From positions 1 to 42,273 of the forward strand of contig DVME01000065.1 of the NCBI GenBank assembly GCA_018715175.1: a DNA stretch of 42,273 nucleotides. The letters are read 5' to 3'. Below are positions 23,603 to 32,680 of the stretch, in pieces; the stretch's first letter is position 1; every line of letters begins with the position of its first letter. Position numbers and translations under genes: made by a program. Source of the DNA: Candidatus Limiplasma stercoravium (GTDB lineage: Bacteria > Bacillota > Clostridia > Christensenellales > Aristaeellaceae). The notes under the pieces are model-generated. The model saw only the letters and a program-made list of their open reading frames with translations, did no database searches and was not told the origin of the DNA.

Positions 23603-24747
23603 AGCGACTGCTCCTCATCGCCGACAGCAACAACATCTATACCAAGCGAATGCTGGAAAACGTCCTTTTGCCCGCGGGCTACGAGGTTGTGCTCTATCCC
23701 ATCTGGGGCGACCGGGGCGTCTACGCCGACTTTTTCCGGGAAAAGGGCGTAACCGTTTACCGCGATTCCCACACCCTGCCCCTGGTGCGGCATGTGCCCC
23801 GCCTGCGCATGTGGGCGCGCATCCTTTTGAACCTGCGCGACCTGGCCCGCCTGGGGCCCTTTGACGCGGTACACAACCACTACCTCTGCGCCAAAGACCT
23901 GGCCCTGGGCCAAGGCGCGGCGCGGCGGTTCGGCTGCGTGTGGGCGTGCAGCTTTTGGGGCAGCGACCTTCTGCGCGCGCCGCTAGGCAACCTGCGCCGC
24001 ATGCGCCCCTACCTCATGCACTGCGACGGCCTGTCGGTGGTCAACCCCGACAACATCGCCTACCTGCGCGAAACCCTGGGCGACGCCGTGGCCCGCAAAT
24101 GCCGCGCCATCCCCGTTGGGCAGTCCGGCTATGACGACATCGCCCGCGTGCAAAAAACCCACGACCGCCGCGCCTGCCGCCAAGCCCTGGGCATCGACCC
24201 GGACGCCTTTGTGGTGGCCGTGTGCTACAACGCCTCCCGCGCCCAGCGCCCCCTGGAAATGCTCCAGGCCCTCTCCGCCCTGCCGCCCCAGCGCCTCAAG
24301 GCGCTGACGCTGGTGCTTCAGATAACCTACGGCAACAACGACCCCGACTACACCCAAAGCGTGCAGGCGTTCGCCGCCTCGCTGCCCTGCCGCACCGTCA
24401 CCTTCACGCGCTTCATGGGCCCCGACGAAAACGCCATGCTGCGCCTTTCAACGGATGTTTTTCTTCTGGGCATCACCACGGATTCCTTTTCCGGCACCAT
24501 GCAGGAATACCTTTACGCCGGCGCCGTGGTGCTCAAGGGCGATTGGCTTGCCTACCCGCCCCTGGACGACCTGGGCATCCGGCTGAACGAATTCCACGAC
24601 TTTTCCGAGCTGCCCGCGCTGGTGTGCCGCGCGCTGGACGGCGAGCTGACGCCCCTTGCGCCCCAAAAGCGCGCCTTGCTGCCCCAGCACTATTCCTGGG
24701 CGGCCCTGCGCGAAAAATGGCTGGCGCTGTACGAGCGGGAGGCGTAG
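23599..24747 (+). CDS. Glycosyltransferase (GT4/GT-B type)
   Basis: 382 residues. A two-domain GT-B protein: N-domain begins KRLLLIADSNNIYTKRMLEN, with PFDAVHNHYL near the domain middle and WACSFWGSDLLRAP; the C-domain has VAVCYNASRAQRPLEML, TFTRFMGPDENAMLRLSTDV and SGTMQEYLYAGAVVL, the usual nucleotide-sugar site with an EYLYAG glutamate. The sugar donor is not known. AGGAGG precedes the ATG, which overlaps the flippase stop by four bases. PolC starts one base after its stop, so wall-polymer genes and the replicative polymerase share one transcript. Confidence 0.88.
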   Translation: MKRLLLIADSNNIYTKRMLENVLLPAGYEVVLYPIWGDRGVYADFFREKGVTVYRDSHTLPLVRHVPRLRMWARILLNLRDLARLGPFDAVHNHYLCAKDLALGQGAARRFGCVWACSFWGSDLLRAPLGNLRRMRPYLMHCDGLSVVNPDNIAYLRETLGDAVARKCRAIPVGQSGYDDIARVQKTHDRRACRQALGIDPDAFVVAVCYNASRAQRPLEMLQALSALPPQRLKALTLVLQITYGNNDPDYTQSVQAFAASLPCRTVTFTRFMGPDENAMLRLSTDVFLLGITTDSFSGTMQEYLYAGAVVLKGDWLAYPPLDDLGIRLNEFHDFSELPALVCRALDGELTPLAPQKRALLPQHYSWAALREKWLALYEREA

Positions 24748-24748
24748 C

Positions 24749-27700
24749 ATGACCAAGGCCGAACTGATTGAGCAGCTGGAAGGCACCGCGCCCGCGCTCA
24801 AGGGCAAGCTGCGGGTGGAGCGCATCTATTACCAAAAAAAGACCAACAAGGCCTACATGAGCTTTCTCAGCGACGAGCTGGTGGGCGAAAAGGAATACCT
24901 GCTCCTGGAAGAACGCCTGCGGGCGCTGTTTCCGGAGCTGAGCGTAGCGCTCAGGGTGGCCAGCCCAGGGCTTGCGCAGGATTTCTTGAGCGGGGTGGAG
25001 CGCTACCAAACCGTGCTCAAGGACTTTTTGCGCCGTCAAAGCCCGGCCATGCGCGCCTGGCTGGACGACACGGGCTGGACGCTGGCCGGGGAACGGCTGC
25101 TCATCACCTGCCCGGACGAGACGGCCCTTTCCTTCTTCCGCGCGCGGGGCCTGGAAGGGCGGCTGGAGCAGGCCGTGTACGACATCTTCCGCACCCGCGT
25201 GCGGGTGGAGCTGACGGTTTGCGGGGAGCGGGAAAAATGGGTGCAGGACATGCGCAAGGCGCGGGGCTTCGTGGCCCCTCCGCCGCCTCCGCCCAAGCCC
25301 GCGCCGCCGCCCAAGCCCGCCAAGCCCGCCGAGGACCCGGTGATCAAGGGCCGGGCCGTGGGCGACAAGCCCGTGCCCATCGCGGAATTGGCCGAGGACA
25401 GCGGCGTGGTGGTCATCGAGGGCACGGTGACGGGCCTGGACGAAATCAAGGAGCTCAAGGGCGGCGAGACGGCCCTGGCGAGCTTTGCGCTCTACGACGA
25501 CACCTTTACGGTGTATTGCAAGGCGTTTTTCCGCTACCAGCAACGCCGCCAGGCCGAGGCGTCCGCCCCCACCGAGGAGGAGCGCGCCCGCGTGCGCCGG
25601 CAGATATCGCGCCTGCAAAACGGCGTCCGCCTGCGCGTGCGCGGCGAGTGCGCCATGGACCGCTACCTGGGCGAGCTGTGCGTGATTGCGCGCGACATGC
25701 AGGTTCTGCCGCAGGCGCAGCGCACGGACGACGAGCCGGAAAAGCGCGTGGAATTGCACATGCACACCAACATGAGCGCCATGGACGCCACGGCCGAGGC
25801 CGGCGCGCTCATCGCCCGGGCCGCGGCGTGGGGGCACGAGGCGGTGGCCATTACGGATCACGGCTGCTCCCAGGCCTTCCCCGCGGCTTTCAGCGCCGCC
25901 AAAAAGCACGGCATCAAGCTCCTGCCCGGCGTGGAGGGCTACCTGTGCGACCTGACCCCCATTGTGACCGATCCCGACGACACCCCCCTCGACGCGCCCA
26001 TGGTGGTGCTGGATTTTGAAACCACGGGCCTCAACACCGCCGTCGCCCGCATCATCGAGATCGGCGCGGTGCGCTTGGAGGGCGGGCAGATCACCGGCGA
26101 GCTCAGCCTGCTTTGCAATCCCGGCGTCCCGGTGCCCAAAATCATTACGGACAAGACCGGCATCACCGACCGCATGCTCGAGGGCCGCGAAAGCTTCGCC
26201 CAAGCCCTCCCCAAGCTGCTGGATTTCATCGGCGACCGCCCGGTGGCCGCGCACAACGCGCCCTTTGACATGGGCATTTTCGCGGCCGAATGCGAGCGCC
26301 TGGGCACGACGTTTCACGCGCCCGTCGTCGACACCCTCACCCTTTCCCGGCGGCTCTTTCCCGACCAAAAATCCCACAAGCTCGAAAACGTGTGCCGCAA
26401 CCTGGGCGTGTCGCTCAAAAACGCGCACCGCGCCGTGCACGACGCCACCGCCACCGCCAAGTGCCTCGCCCTCATGCTCGCCCAGGCCAAGGCCCGCGGC
26501 GCCCAGCGCCTTGGGGACGTGGATCGCTGCGTGGCCGGCGAAACCCTGGGCGAACGGTATCACATCGTCCTGCTGTGCCGCACCCAAAAGGGCCTGGAAA
26601 ACCTCAACCACCTGATTTCGCTGAGCAACCTGCGCTATTTTTACCATCGCCCCTGCATGCCCCGCAAGCTGATCGAGCAATACCGCGAGGGCCTGCTGCT
26701 GGGCAGCGCCTGCGAAAGCGGCGAGCTGTTCAAAGCCTGCGTCGCGGGCCGGCCCGACGCCGAGCTGGAGCGCATCGCCCGCTTTTACGACTACCTGGAA
26801 ATCCAGCCCCTGGCCAACAACGCCTTTTTGGTGCGCGAGGGCGACGTGAAAAACGACGAGCAGCTGCGCGACCTCAACCGCCGCATCGTGCGCCTGGGCC
26901 AGCGCCTGGGCAAGCCCGTGGTAGCCACCGGCGACGTGCATTTCCTGGACCCGCAGGACGCCATTTACCGCACCATCCTCCAGGCCGGTTTGAACTACAA
27001 GGACTGCGACAACCAACCGCCCCTGTATTTCAAAACCACGCGCGAAATGCTGGACGAGTTTGCCTACCTCGGCCCCGAAAAAGCCCGCGAAGTCGTGGTG
27101 GACAACCCCCGCCGCATCGCCCAAAGCGTCGAGGAGCTGCGCCTGTTTCCCAAGCATCCCAAGGGCGAGGACACCTTTCAACCCTTCTGGCCCGAGGCTG
27201 CCAACGACATCGAAACCCGCGCCCGCTCCCGCGCCCGCGAGCTCTACGGCGATCCCCTGCCCGAGATTGTGGAAAAGCGCCTGGACAAAGAGCTGTCCAG
27301 CATCATCGGCTACGGCTTTGCCACGCTGTACTCCATCGCCCAAAAGCTGGTCAGCAAGTCCCTGGCCGACGGCTACCTGGTGGGCAGCCGCGGCTCGGTG
27401 GGGTCGAGCTTTGTGGCGACCATGTGCGGTATCACCGAGGTCAATCCCCTGCCGCCGCACTACCGCTGCGACCATTGCCACCGCGTGGAGTGGGCCGAGC
27501 CGGAGCTGGGCGCCGTGGGCGTAGACCTGCCGCCGCGCACCTGCCATCTGTGCGGCAATCCCATGGCGCGCGACGGGTTTGACATCCCCTTTGAAGTGTT
27601 CCTGGGCTTCAAGGGCGACAAGGTGCCCGACATTGACCTCAACTTCTCCGGCGAATACCAGCCGCGCGCCCACGCCTACGTCGAGGAGCTTTTCGGCAAG

Positions 27701-29062
27701 GGCTTCGTGTACCGCGCCGGCACCATCAGCGGCCTGGCCGAAAAGACCGCCTTCGGCTTTGCGGCCAAGTACCTGGAGGAGCGCCAAATCACCGCCGGCC
27801 GCGCCCACAAGGAACGCCTGGCCGCCGGCTGCGTGGGCGTCAAGCGCACCACCGGCCAGCACCCCGGCGGCATCGTGGTGCTGCCCAAGGACTACGACAT
27901 CTGCCAGTTTACCGCCATCCAGCACCCCGCCGACGACGTGACCGGCGATACCATCACCACGCACTACGACTTTAACTCCATGCACGACATTTTGGTCAAG
28001 CTCGACTGCCTGGGCCACGACGATCCCACCATGATCCACCGCCTGTGCGAGCTTACCGGCGTCAACTACCGCGCCATCCCCCTCAACGACGAAAAGGTGA
28101 TGAGCCTCTTCCTTTCCCCCGAGGCCCTGGGCATGAGCGCCGAGGATCTCCTGTGGGACACCGGCACCCTGGGCGTGCCCGAGTTCGGCACGGATTTTAC
28201 CCTGGGCGTGCTCAAAAGCACCCGCCCCAAAACCATGGAGGAGCTCATCCGCATTTCGGGCCTGAGCCACGGCACCGACGTGTGGAACGGCAACGCCGAG
28301 GATTTGGTCAAAAGCGGCACGGCGGTGCTGAGCGAATGCATCTGCACCCGCGACGACATCATGAACTACCTCATCTCCAAGGGCGTGGAGAACAAGCTGA
28401 GCTTTGACACCATGGAGTCCGTGCGCAAGGGCCGCGGCCTCAAGCCCGAGATGGAAGCCGCCATGCGCGAGCACGGCGTGCCGCAGTGGTACGTCGAAAG
28501 CTGCCAGAAAATCAAGTACATGTTCCCCAAGGGCCACGCCGTGGCCTACGTGACCATGGCGCTGCGCGTGGCGTGGTTTAAGGTGTACCATCCCCAGGCG
28601 TATTACGCGGCCTACTTCAGCATCCGCGGCGACGGCTTCGACGCGGGGGAAATGCTTATGGACGTGGAGGCCCTGCGCGAGCGCATTCGCGCCTACCGCC
28701 TCAGCGACGAAAAGCTCTCCGCCCGCGTCAAGCAGGAAAAGGTGGCCTATCATATGCTTTTGGAAATGCAGCTGCGCGGCATTCGCATGCTGCCGGTGGA
28801 CCTGTACAAAAGCGATGCGCGCCGCTTCTTGCCCGAGGGCGCAGACCTGCGCTGTCCCTTTACGTCCATCAACGGCTTTGGCGAGCAGCCGGCGCAGAGC
28901 ATCGTGGACAACCGCGATCCCAACCGGCCCTTCATTAGCGTGGAAGACTTGCGCCAGCGCGCGCGCCTGGGACAAAGCGTGGTGGACATGCTGCGCAAGC
29001 AAGGCGCGCTGGACGGCCTGCCCGAAACCAGCCAAGTGGATTTTTTTTCGCTTTTGGAATAA
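24749..29062 (+). CDS. polC: DNA polymerase III PolC (Gram-positive type)
   Basis: 1437 residues, typical of PolC. In order: an N-terminal domain, an OB domain (about 210-320), PHP domain start VELHMHTNMSAMDATA (about 333), the inserted 3'-5' exonuclease (DFETTG about 421, VAAHNAPFDMGIF, HDATATAKCLAL), PHP rest, then the polymerase with GYLVGSRGSVGSSFV (about 870), a Cys4 zinc site (CDHC ... CHLC, about 908-936) and PDIDLNFSGEYQ (about 960) with catalytic aspartates. It is the leading and lagging strand replicase with exonuclease proofreading. SD GGGAGG precedes the ATG. It follows the glycosyltransferase gene by one base, and lies 4.5 kb from the probable origin. Confidence 0.97.
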   Translation: MTKAELIEQLEGTAPALKGKLRVERIYYQKKTNKAYMSFLSDELVGEKEYLLLEERLRALFPELSVALRVASPGLAQDFLSGVERYQTVLKDFLRRQSPAMRAWLDDTGWTLAGERLLITCPDETALSFFRARGLEGRLEQAVYDIFRTRVRVELTVCGEREKWVQDMRKARGFVAPPPPPPKPAPPPKPAKPAEDPVIKGRAVGDKPVPIAELAEDSGVVVIEGTVTGLDEIKELKGGETALASFALYDDTFTVYCKAFFRYQQRRQAEASAPTEEERARVRRQISRLQNGVRLRVRGECAMDRYLGELCVIARDMQVLPQAQRTDDEPEKRVELHMHTNMSAMDATAEAGALIARAAAWGHEAVAITDHGCSQAFPAAFSAAKKHGIKLLPGVEGYLCDLTPIVTDPDDTPLDAPMVVLDFETTGLNTAVARIIEIGAVRLEGGQITGELSLLCNPGVPVPKIITDKTGITDRMLEGRESFAQALPKLLDFIGDRPVAAHNAPFDMGIFAAECERLGTTFHAPVVDTLTLSRRLFPDQKSHKLENVCRNLGVSLKNAHRAVHDATATAKCLALMLAQAKARGAQRLGDVDRCVAGETLGERYHIVLLCRTQKGLENLNHLISLSNLRYFYHRPCMPRKLIEQYREGLLLGSACESGELFKACVAGRPDAELERIARFYDYLEIQPLANNAFLVREGDVKNDEQLRDLNRRIVRLGQRLGKPVVATGDVHFLDPQDAIYRTILQAGLNYKDCDNQPPLYFKTTREMLDEFAYLGPEKAREVVVDNPRRIAQSVEELRLFPKHPKGEDTFQPFWPEAANDIETRARSRARELYGDPLPEIVEKRLDKELSSIIGYGFATLYSIAQKLVSKSLADGYLVGSRGSVGSSFVATMCGITEVNPLPPHYRCDHCHRVEWAEPELGAVGVDLPPRTCHLCGNPMARDGFDIPFEVFLGFKGDKVPDIDLNFSGEYQPRAHAYVEELFGKGFVYRAGTISGLAEKTAFGFAAKYLEERQITAGRAHKERLAAGCVGVKRTTGQHPGGIVVLPKDYDICQFTAIQHPADDVTGDTITTHYDFNSMHDILVKLDCLGHDDPTMIHRLCELTGVNYRAIPLNDEKVMSLFLSPEALGMSAEDLLWDTGTLGVPEFGTDFTLGVLKSTRPKTMEELIRISGLSHGTDVWNGNAEDLVKSGTAVLSECICTRDDIMNYLISKGVENKLSFDTMESVRKGRGLKPEMEAAMREHGVPQWYVESCQKIKYMFPKGHAVAYVTMALRVAWFKVYHPQAYYAAYFSIRGDGFDAGEMLMDVEALRERIRAYRLSDEKLSARVKQEKVAYHMLLEMQLRGIRMLPVDLYKSDARRFLPEGADLRCPFTSINGFGEQPAQSIVDNRDPNRPFISVEDLRQRARLGQSVVDMLRKQGALDGLPETSQVDFFSLLE

Positions 29063-29170
29063 ACGGCGGAACCCGGCGCGGGGGAGCGTCGTTTGTATAG
29101 AGTGAGCGCGGGACGAGCCGCAGGCCCGGCCCCTGCGCTTGCAGATTGTCAATCGGGAGGATTTTGAACG

Positions 29171-29899
29171 ATGAAACGCATGATGAAATGCTTGGTTTCG
29201 ACGCTGTTGGCGGCTCTGACGCTCCTGGCCGCCATGCCCGCCCTGGCCGAGGAAGGCGCCACGCTTCAGGGGCTGGTGCTGCGCCTGGAGGAAGAGGGCT
29301 TTATCCTGGACGACGAGAAGCTTGACGAGGTCTACGTCACCGTGGACGACAGCACCCTTTGGGACGGCGTCCTCATCGAAGAGGAAGTGCAAGTGGGCAT
29401 GTACGTCATCGTTAAGTACGACGGCCGCACCACCCGCAGCCTGCCGCCCCAGGCGCACGCCGACAAGGTGGGCTGCTACCGGCTCACGGGCGAAGCGGCG
29501 TGGTTTTCCACCACGGGCGTGATGCTCACGAACGATAAGACCTTTGGCGCCGTGCTGGTGCGCGTGCCCGAGGATGCGCCGCACATTTTCATGGGCGTGC
29601 CCATGACGGTGTATTACAACGGCGTGATGGCCATGAGCTATCCGGGGCAGGTGGGCGCCCTGCACATCGACGTGCCGGTGGTCACGGGCACCGCGGAGGA
29701 TGTGGACGAGCAGGGCTTTACGCTGGTGAGCGCCTCGGGCGAACGCATCCGGGTCAACATTGACCAGGGCACGCTGATGCGCTTTGACGACGACTGGGAC
29801 GAGCGCCAGATCGTGAAGGTGTACTACCAGGACATGACCGAGGTGGACGGCGTGGACACGCTTACGGCGCTGGAAGTCAGCGTGGAGGAATGGGACTGA
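29171..29899 (+). CDS. Secreted protein with three OB-like repeats
   Basis: 242 residues, signal peptide 1-26 (ALA|EEG). Function not recognised. Three similar units of about 65-75 residues can be seen: 30-98 (LQGLVLRLEEEGFILDD ... YVIVKYDG ... LPPQAHADKV), 102-165 (TGEAAWFSTTGVMLTNDKT ... MTVYYNG ... YPGQVGALHI), and 168-240 (TGTAEDVDEQGFTLVSASG ... VKVYYQD ... TLTALEV). Each runs G-V, GF/GV-x-L, a VDD/VDQ turn, then V-Y and an ending with P and A/L, like small OB-fold domains (compare DUF3221). SD GGGAGG precedes the ATG. It stands alone between polC and a terminator. Confidence 0.75.
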   Translation: MKRMMKCLVSTLLAALTLLAAMPALAEEGATLQGLVLRLEEEGFILDDEKLDEVYVTVDDSTLWDGVLIEEEVQVGMYVIVKYDGRTTRSLPPQAHADKVGCYRLTGEAAWFSTTGVMLTNDKTFGAVLVRVPEDAPHIFMGVPMTVYYNGVMAMSYPGQVGALHIDVPVVTGTAEDVDEQGFTLVSASGERIRVNIDQGTLMRFDDDWDERQIVKVYYQDMTEVDGVDTLTALEVSVEEWD

Positions 29900-29910
29900 T
29901 AGACGCCTCT

Positions 29911-29936
29911 AAAAAGGCCGGCTGCCGCCGGCCTTT
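29911..29936 (-). terminator. Terminator of the anti-sigma/ECF pair (minus strand)
   Basis: AAAGGCCGGC (29913-29922) pairs with GCCGGCCTTT (29927-29936), loop TGCC. Read on the minus strand it ends in TTTTT, so it stops the leftward sigma/anti-sigma transcript; it may also act rightward. Confidence 0.7.
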
Positions 29937-29942
29937 GCTTGT

Positions 29943-29978
29943 GGGGGACGTTCTTGGCGGAACGTCCCCCTTTTTTTT
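29943..29978 (+). terminator. Terminator of the secreted-repeat gene (plus strand)
   Basis: GGGGGACGTTC (29943-29953) pairs with GAACGTCCCCC (29960-29970), loop TTGGCG, followed by eight T's. A textbook intrinsic terminator. It lies beyond the minus-strand terminator, so the two are interleaved. Confidence 0.9.
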
Positions 29979-29983
29979 GGATG

Positions 29984-30889
29984 TCAGCCGTTTCCCAGGG
30001 AGGTGTAGTCAAAGCGCACGATTTCTCCGGTCTGCGCGTCCACAAACACGCCGCCGCTCACATGCGCGCCCTCCAGATCGACCTCCAGCGCAAATTCCCA
30101 CATGCGCCGGCCCGCATTGTCCTCCACCAGCCGCGCGCCGACCTCGTCGTAGTCCGCCGCCGTGCCGATGTCCTGCGCCTGCGCCTCGCTGAGCGACCAT
30201 TCCTCCCGCGCCGCGGCGCGCATCCGCTCCTTGGCTTCGGCCAGGCTCATGTCGTCCGGGCCGGGCGCTACCTCGCGCACGTCCATCCACACGCTGGCGT
30301 CCTCGTTGACAGGCCCCGGCGCAGGCGTTGCGGCAGGCAGGGCGGCCGCGCTTTCCCGCGCCAGGCGTTCGGCTTCCTCCCGGCCCTCGTGAAGCGCCCG
30401 GTACAGCTGCTCCTGCCCATAGGCCGGCGCCGTCAAATCGCCGCCGCGCCATAGCGCAGGATCCAAACCGTCGTGGCTCCAGGCGGCCGCGAGCCCGTCC
30501 TGCGTCTTTTCCACCGTGTACACGCCCGCGCGCTCGCCGTCAACGCCGTCGCCCGCGCGCATCGTCACGCGCCAGCCCTGCTGGGTTTCCTCGTATTCCG
30601 CCACAAAAATGCCCAGGGTTTCCGCGCTGAGCCCATAGGCGTCCCTCAGCGCCTGGCGCGCCTCATGCATGGCCTGCGCCTCGGGCGAGCGCGTCAGCGC
30701 ATACGCCGCCAGCGCCGAAACCGCGCCCAGCGCCAGGATTAACGCCACAATCAGCCCCACCGACATCCGCTTTTTCATTTTGACCGCTCCTTTCGTTCGC
30801 GCTAACACCGCGTTTCGGTTTCGCGCCTCCCAGCGCAGGGCGGAAAGCTCCCGATCCGCGATTTCCCTCAAACCGTTACGCATCCTCAT
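29984..30889 (-). CDS. Probable anti-sigma factor with PepSY-like domains
   Basis: 301 residues. A short cytoplasmic part (1-40, with ELSALRWEARNRNAVLARTK), one membrane segment (about 42-64), and an outside part that looks like two PepSY/YpeB-type units: about 75-165 and 205-297, the latter ending in VDAQTGEIVRFDY. A Pro/Ala-rich linker (about 185-200) separates them. It starts inside the ECF sigma gene (14-base overlap, SD AAGGAG five bases before the ATG), the normal layout for a membrane anti-sigma factor that holds its sigma partner until an outside signal arrives. The cytoplasmic part is short for a zinc anti-sigma domain and lacks its HxxxCxxC motif. The signal is unknown. Confidence 0.75.
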   Translation of the reverse strand: MRMRNGLREIADRELSALRWEARNRNAVLARTKGAVKMKKRMSVGLIVALILALGAVSALAAYALTRSPEAQAMHEARQALRDAYGLSAETLGIFVAEYEETQQGWRVTMRAGDGVDGERAGVYTVEKTQDGLAAAWSHDGLDPALWRGGDLTAPAYGQEQLYRALHEGREEAERLARESAAALPAATPAPGPVNEDASVWMDVREVAPGPDDMSLAEAKERMRAAAREEWSLSEAQAQDIGTAADYDEVGARLVEDNAGRRMWEFALEVDLEGAHVSGGVFVDAQTGEIVRFDYTSLGNG

Positions 30890-31385
30890 ACCACTCCTTC
30901 AAACGTTCCCTGAGCCGCCGGTTTGCACGCTGAAGCCGCTGCTTGACCGCGCTTTGGGATATGCCAAGCGCCTGCGCCGCCTCCTCCAACGTCATTTCCT
31001 GATAGTAGCGCAGCAGCACGGCCTCCCGCTCCCGCCGCGGCAGGGCCATCACCGCCTTGAGCACTTCGCCGTCGGGGTGCGCGTCCTCCGCGCCCGCCTC
31101 GGGAAGCGAGTCCAGCGTCGTGCCGCGGTCCACGTGGCGCATCCAAGCCGTTCTGTGAATGTCCCGGCAGGTGTTGATGGCTACGCGCATCAGCCAGGTG
31201 CGCTCGCTGCACGCCCCCCGGAAATCCCCCATCCGCCTCCAGGCCTTCACGAAGGTTTCCTGCGCCGCGTCCTGCGCCAAGGCAAAGTCGTGCAGATACA
31301 GATAGCACATGCGCACCAGCGCGTCCCCGTGGAGGCGCATCATCCGCTCCAGCCTGTCCTGATCCTCCCGCTCAGCGGCCTGCAT
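30876..31385 (-). CDS. ECF-type RNA polymerase sigma factor
   Basis: 169 residues. Region 2: ALVRMCYLYLHDFALAQDAA, QETFVKAWRRMGDFRG and ERTWLMRVAINTCRDI. Region 4: LPRREREAVLLRYYQEMTLE with EEAAQALGISQSAVKQRLQR. There is no region 3, as is normal for ECF sigmas. SD AGGAGGTGA precedes the ATG. A possible ECF -10 CGTCTA lies at 31415-31410 (minus), only 25 bases before the ATG, with no clear AAC-type -35, so autoregulation is possible but not shown. Its anti-sigma partner is the next gene. Confidence 0.92.
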   Translation of the reverse strand: MQAAEREDQDRLERMMRLHGDALVRMCYLYLHDFALAQDAAQETFVKAWRRMGDFRGACSERTWLMRVAINTCRDIHRTAWMRHVDRGTTLDSLPEAGAEDAHPDGEVLKAVMALPRREREAVLLRYYQEMTLEEAAQALGISQSAVKQRLQRANRRLRERLKEWYEDA

Positions 31386-31448
31386 GCCGCTTCACCTCCT
31401 TTCACCTCTTAGACGGGGCCCAGGGCCCCAAACGGACAGCTTTGCGCG

Positions 31449-31493
31449 AAAAAAACCGGCTCCCTCAACCCGCTTGGGCGGTTGGGGAGCCGG
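31449..31493 (-). terminator. Terminator after serA
   Basis: An imperfect long stem with outer arms CCGGCTCCC (31456-31464) and GGGAGCCGG (31485-31493). Read on the minus strand it is followed by seven T's (31455-31449). It ends the serC-serA transcript before the sigma factor gene. Confidence 0.8.
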
Positions 31494-31513
31494 GCAAGGC
31501 GCGTGGAAGGGCC

Positions 31514-32680
31514 TTAGAGGATGCGCACGCGCACCACGCCGGGCAGGGCGTTGAGCTCCGTGGTCAACCGGGCGTCGGGCGCGCGGTCCAGCTCCAGGAC
31601 GGTTACGGCGATTTCCTTGCGGCTTTTGTTGAGCATGTTGTTGATGTTGATTTTGCGCGCGCCGATGGCGGCGGAAATGGCGCTGACCATGCCGGGCTCG
31701 TTGTCGTGCAAAATAAGCACGCGCACGCCTTCGCTGTGGCCCAGGGAAACGGAGGGGAAGTTGACGCTGTTGCGAATCTGGCCTTGCTCCAGGTAGTCGC
31801 GCAATTCGCAGGCGGCCATGCTCGCGCAGTTTTCCTCGCTTTCGGGGGTGCTGGCGCCCAGGTGGGGGATGGCGATGGTGTTTTTCATGGCCAGGACTTC
31901 CTCGTTGGGGAAGTCGGTAACGTAGCTGGCGATGCGGCCGGCTTCGAGGGCGGCGGCGAGGTCTGGGGCGTTGACGAGCTCAGCGCGGCTGAAGTTGAGC
32001 AGGTGTGCGCCCTGCTTCATTTTGGCGATGGTGGCGGCGTTGATCATGCCGCGGGTGCCGTCGGTGAGGGGAACGTGCAGGGTAAGGTAATCCGCGCGGG
32101 CGTAGACCTCGTCCACGGAGGTGCTGCGATGGACGGCGCGGCTGAGAGACCAGGCGCTTTCGACGCTGATGAAGGGGTCGTAGCCGATGACCTCCATGCC
32201 CAGGCCCTGGGCGGCGGCGTTGGCGACGATGGCGCCGATGGCGCCCAGGCCGATGACGCCCAGCGTCTTGCCGCGCACCTCAGGCCCGGCGAACTGGGCC
32301 TTGCCTTTTTCGACGAGCTTGGGCACGTCGGCGCCCTTGTCCTTGAGGGAGGCGGCCCAGTCGATGCCGCCGGCGACGTTGCGGCTGCCCAGCATCAGGC
32401 CGCAGATGACCAGCTCGGCCACGGCGTTGGCGTTGGCGCCGGGGGTGTTGAAAACCACGATGCCGCGGCGGGTGCATTCGTCGATGGGGATGTTGTTGGT
32501 GCCGGCGCCGGCGCGGGCGATGGCCAGGAGGCCGTCGGGCAGTTCGCGGTCATGCAGGCTGGCGGAGCGCACCAAAATGGCGTCGGGCACGGGTTCCTCG
32601 GGGGAGACGAGGTAGTTTTCGGCCGAGAGGTGGCGGTGGATAACGTCGGAAATGGCGTTAAGGGTTTGAATTTTATACAT
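31514..32680 (-). CDS. serA: D-3-phosphoglycerate dehydrogenase
   Basis: 388 residues; short form with a C-terminal ACT domain (about 315-388: VRVLILHDNEPGMVSAISAA). It oxidises 3-phosphoglycerate to 3-phosphohydroxypyruvate with NAD, the first step of serine synthesis. Seen: RAGAGTNNIPIDECTRRGI, the NAD site GVIGLGAIGAIVANAA, catalytic Arg in LLNFSRAELV, Glu in VTDFPNEEV and His in IPHLGASTPESEEN. The ACT domain suggests feedback by serine. Its ATG overlaps the serC stop by one base (TGATG), so serC and serA are coupled in one operon under a sigma-A promoter. Confidence 0.96.
   Translation of the reverse strand: MYKIQTLNAISDVIHRHLSAENYLVSPEEPVPDAILVRSASLHDRELPDGLLAIARAGAGTNNIPIDECTRRGIVVFNTPGANANAVAELVICGLMLGSRNVAGGIDWAASLKDKGADVPKLVEKGKAQFAGPEVRGKTLGVIGLGAIGAIVANAAAQGLGMEVIGYDPFISVESAWSLSRAVHRSTSVDEVYARADYLTLHVPLTDGTRGMINAATIAKMKQGAHLLNFSRAELVNAPDLAAALEAGRIASYVTDFPNEEVLAMKNTIAIPHLGASTPESEENCASMAACELRDYLEQGQIRNSVNFPSVSLGHSEGVRVLILHDNEPGMVSAISAAIGARKININNMLNKSRKEIAVTVLELDRAPDARLTTELNALPGVVRVRIL

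Noticed and set aside
24533..29665. A minus-strand open frame of 1710 codons across polC
   Set aside because: It is fully antisense to an intact PolC with every expected domain; long antisense frames arise from GC-rich codon use. It shows no known motif and no SD.
31410..31415. A confident ECF autoregulatory promoter
   Set aside because: CGTCTA is present as a -10 but there is no AAC-type -35 at the right distance, so it is mentioned only as a possibility.
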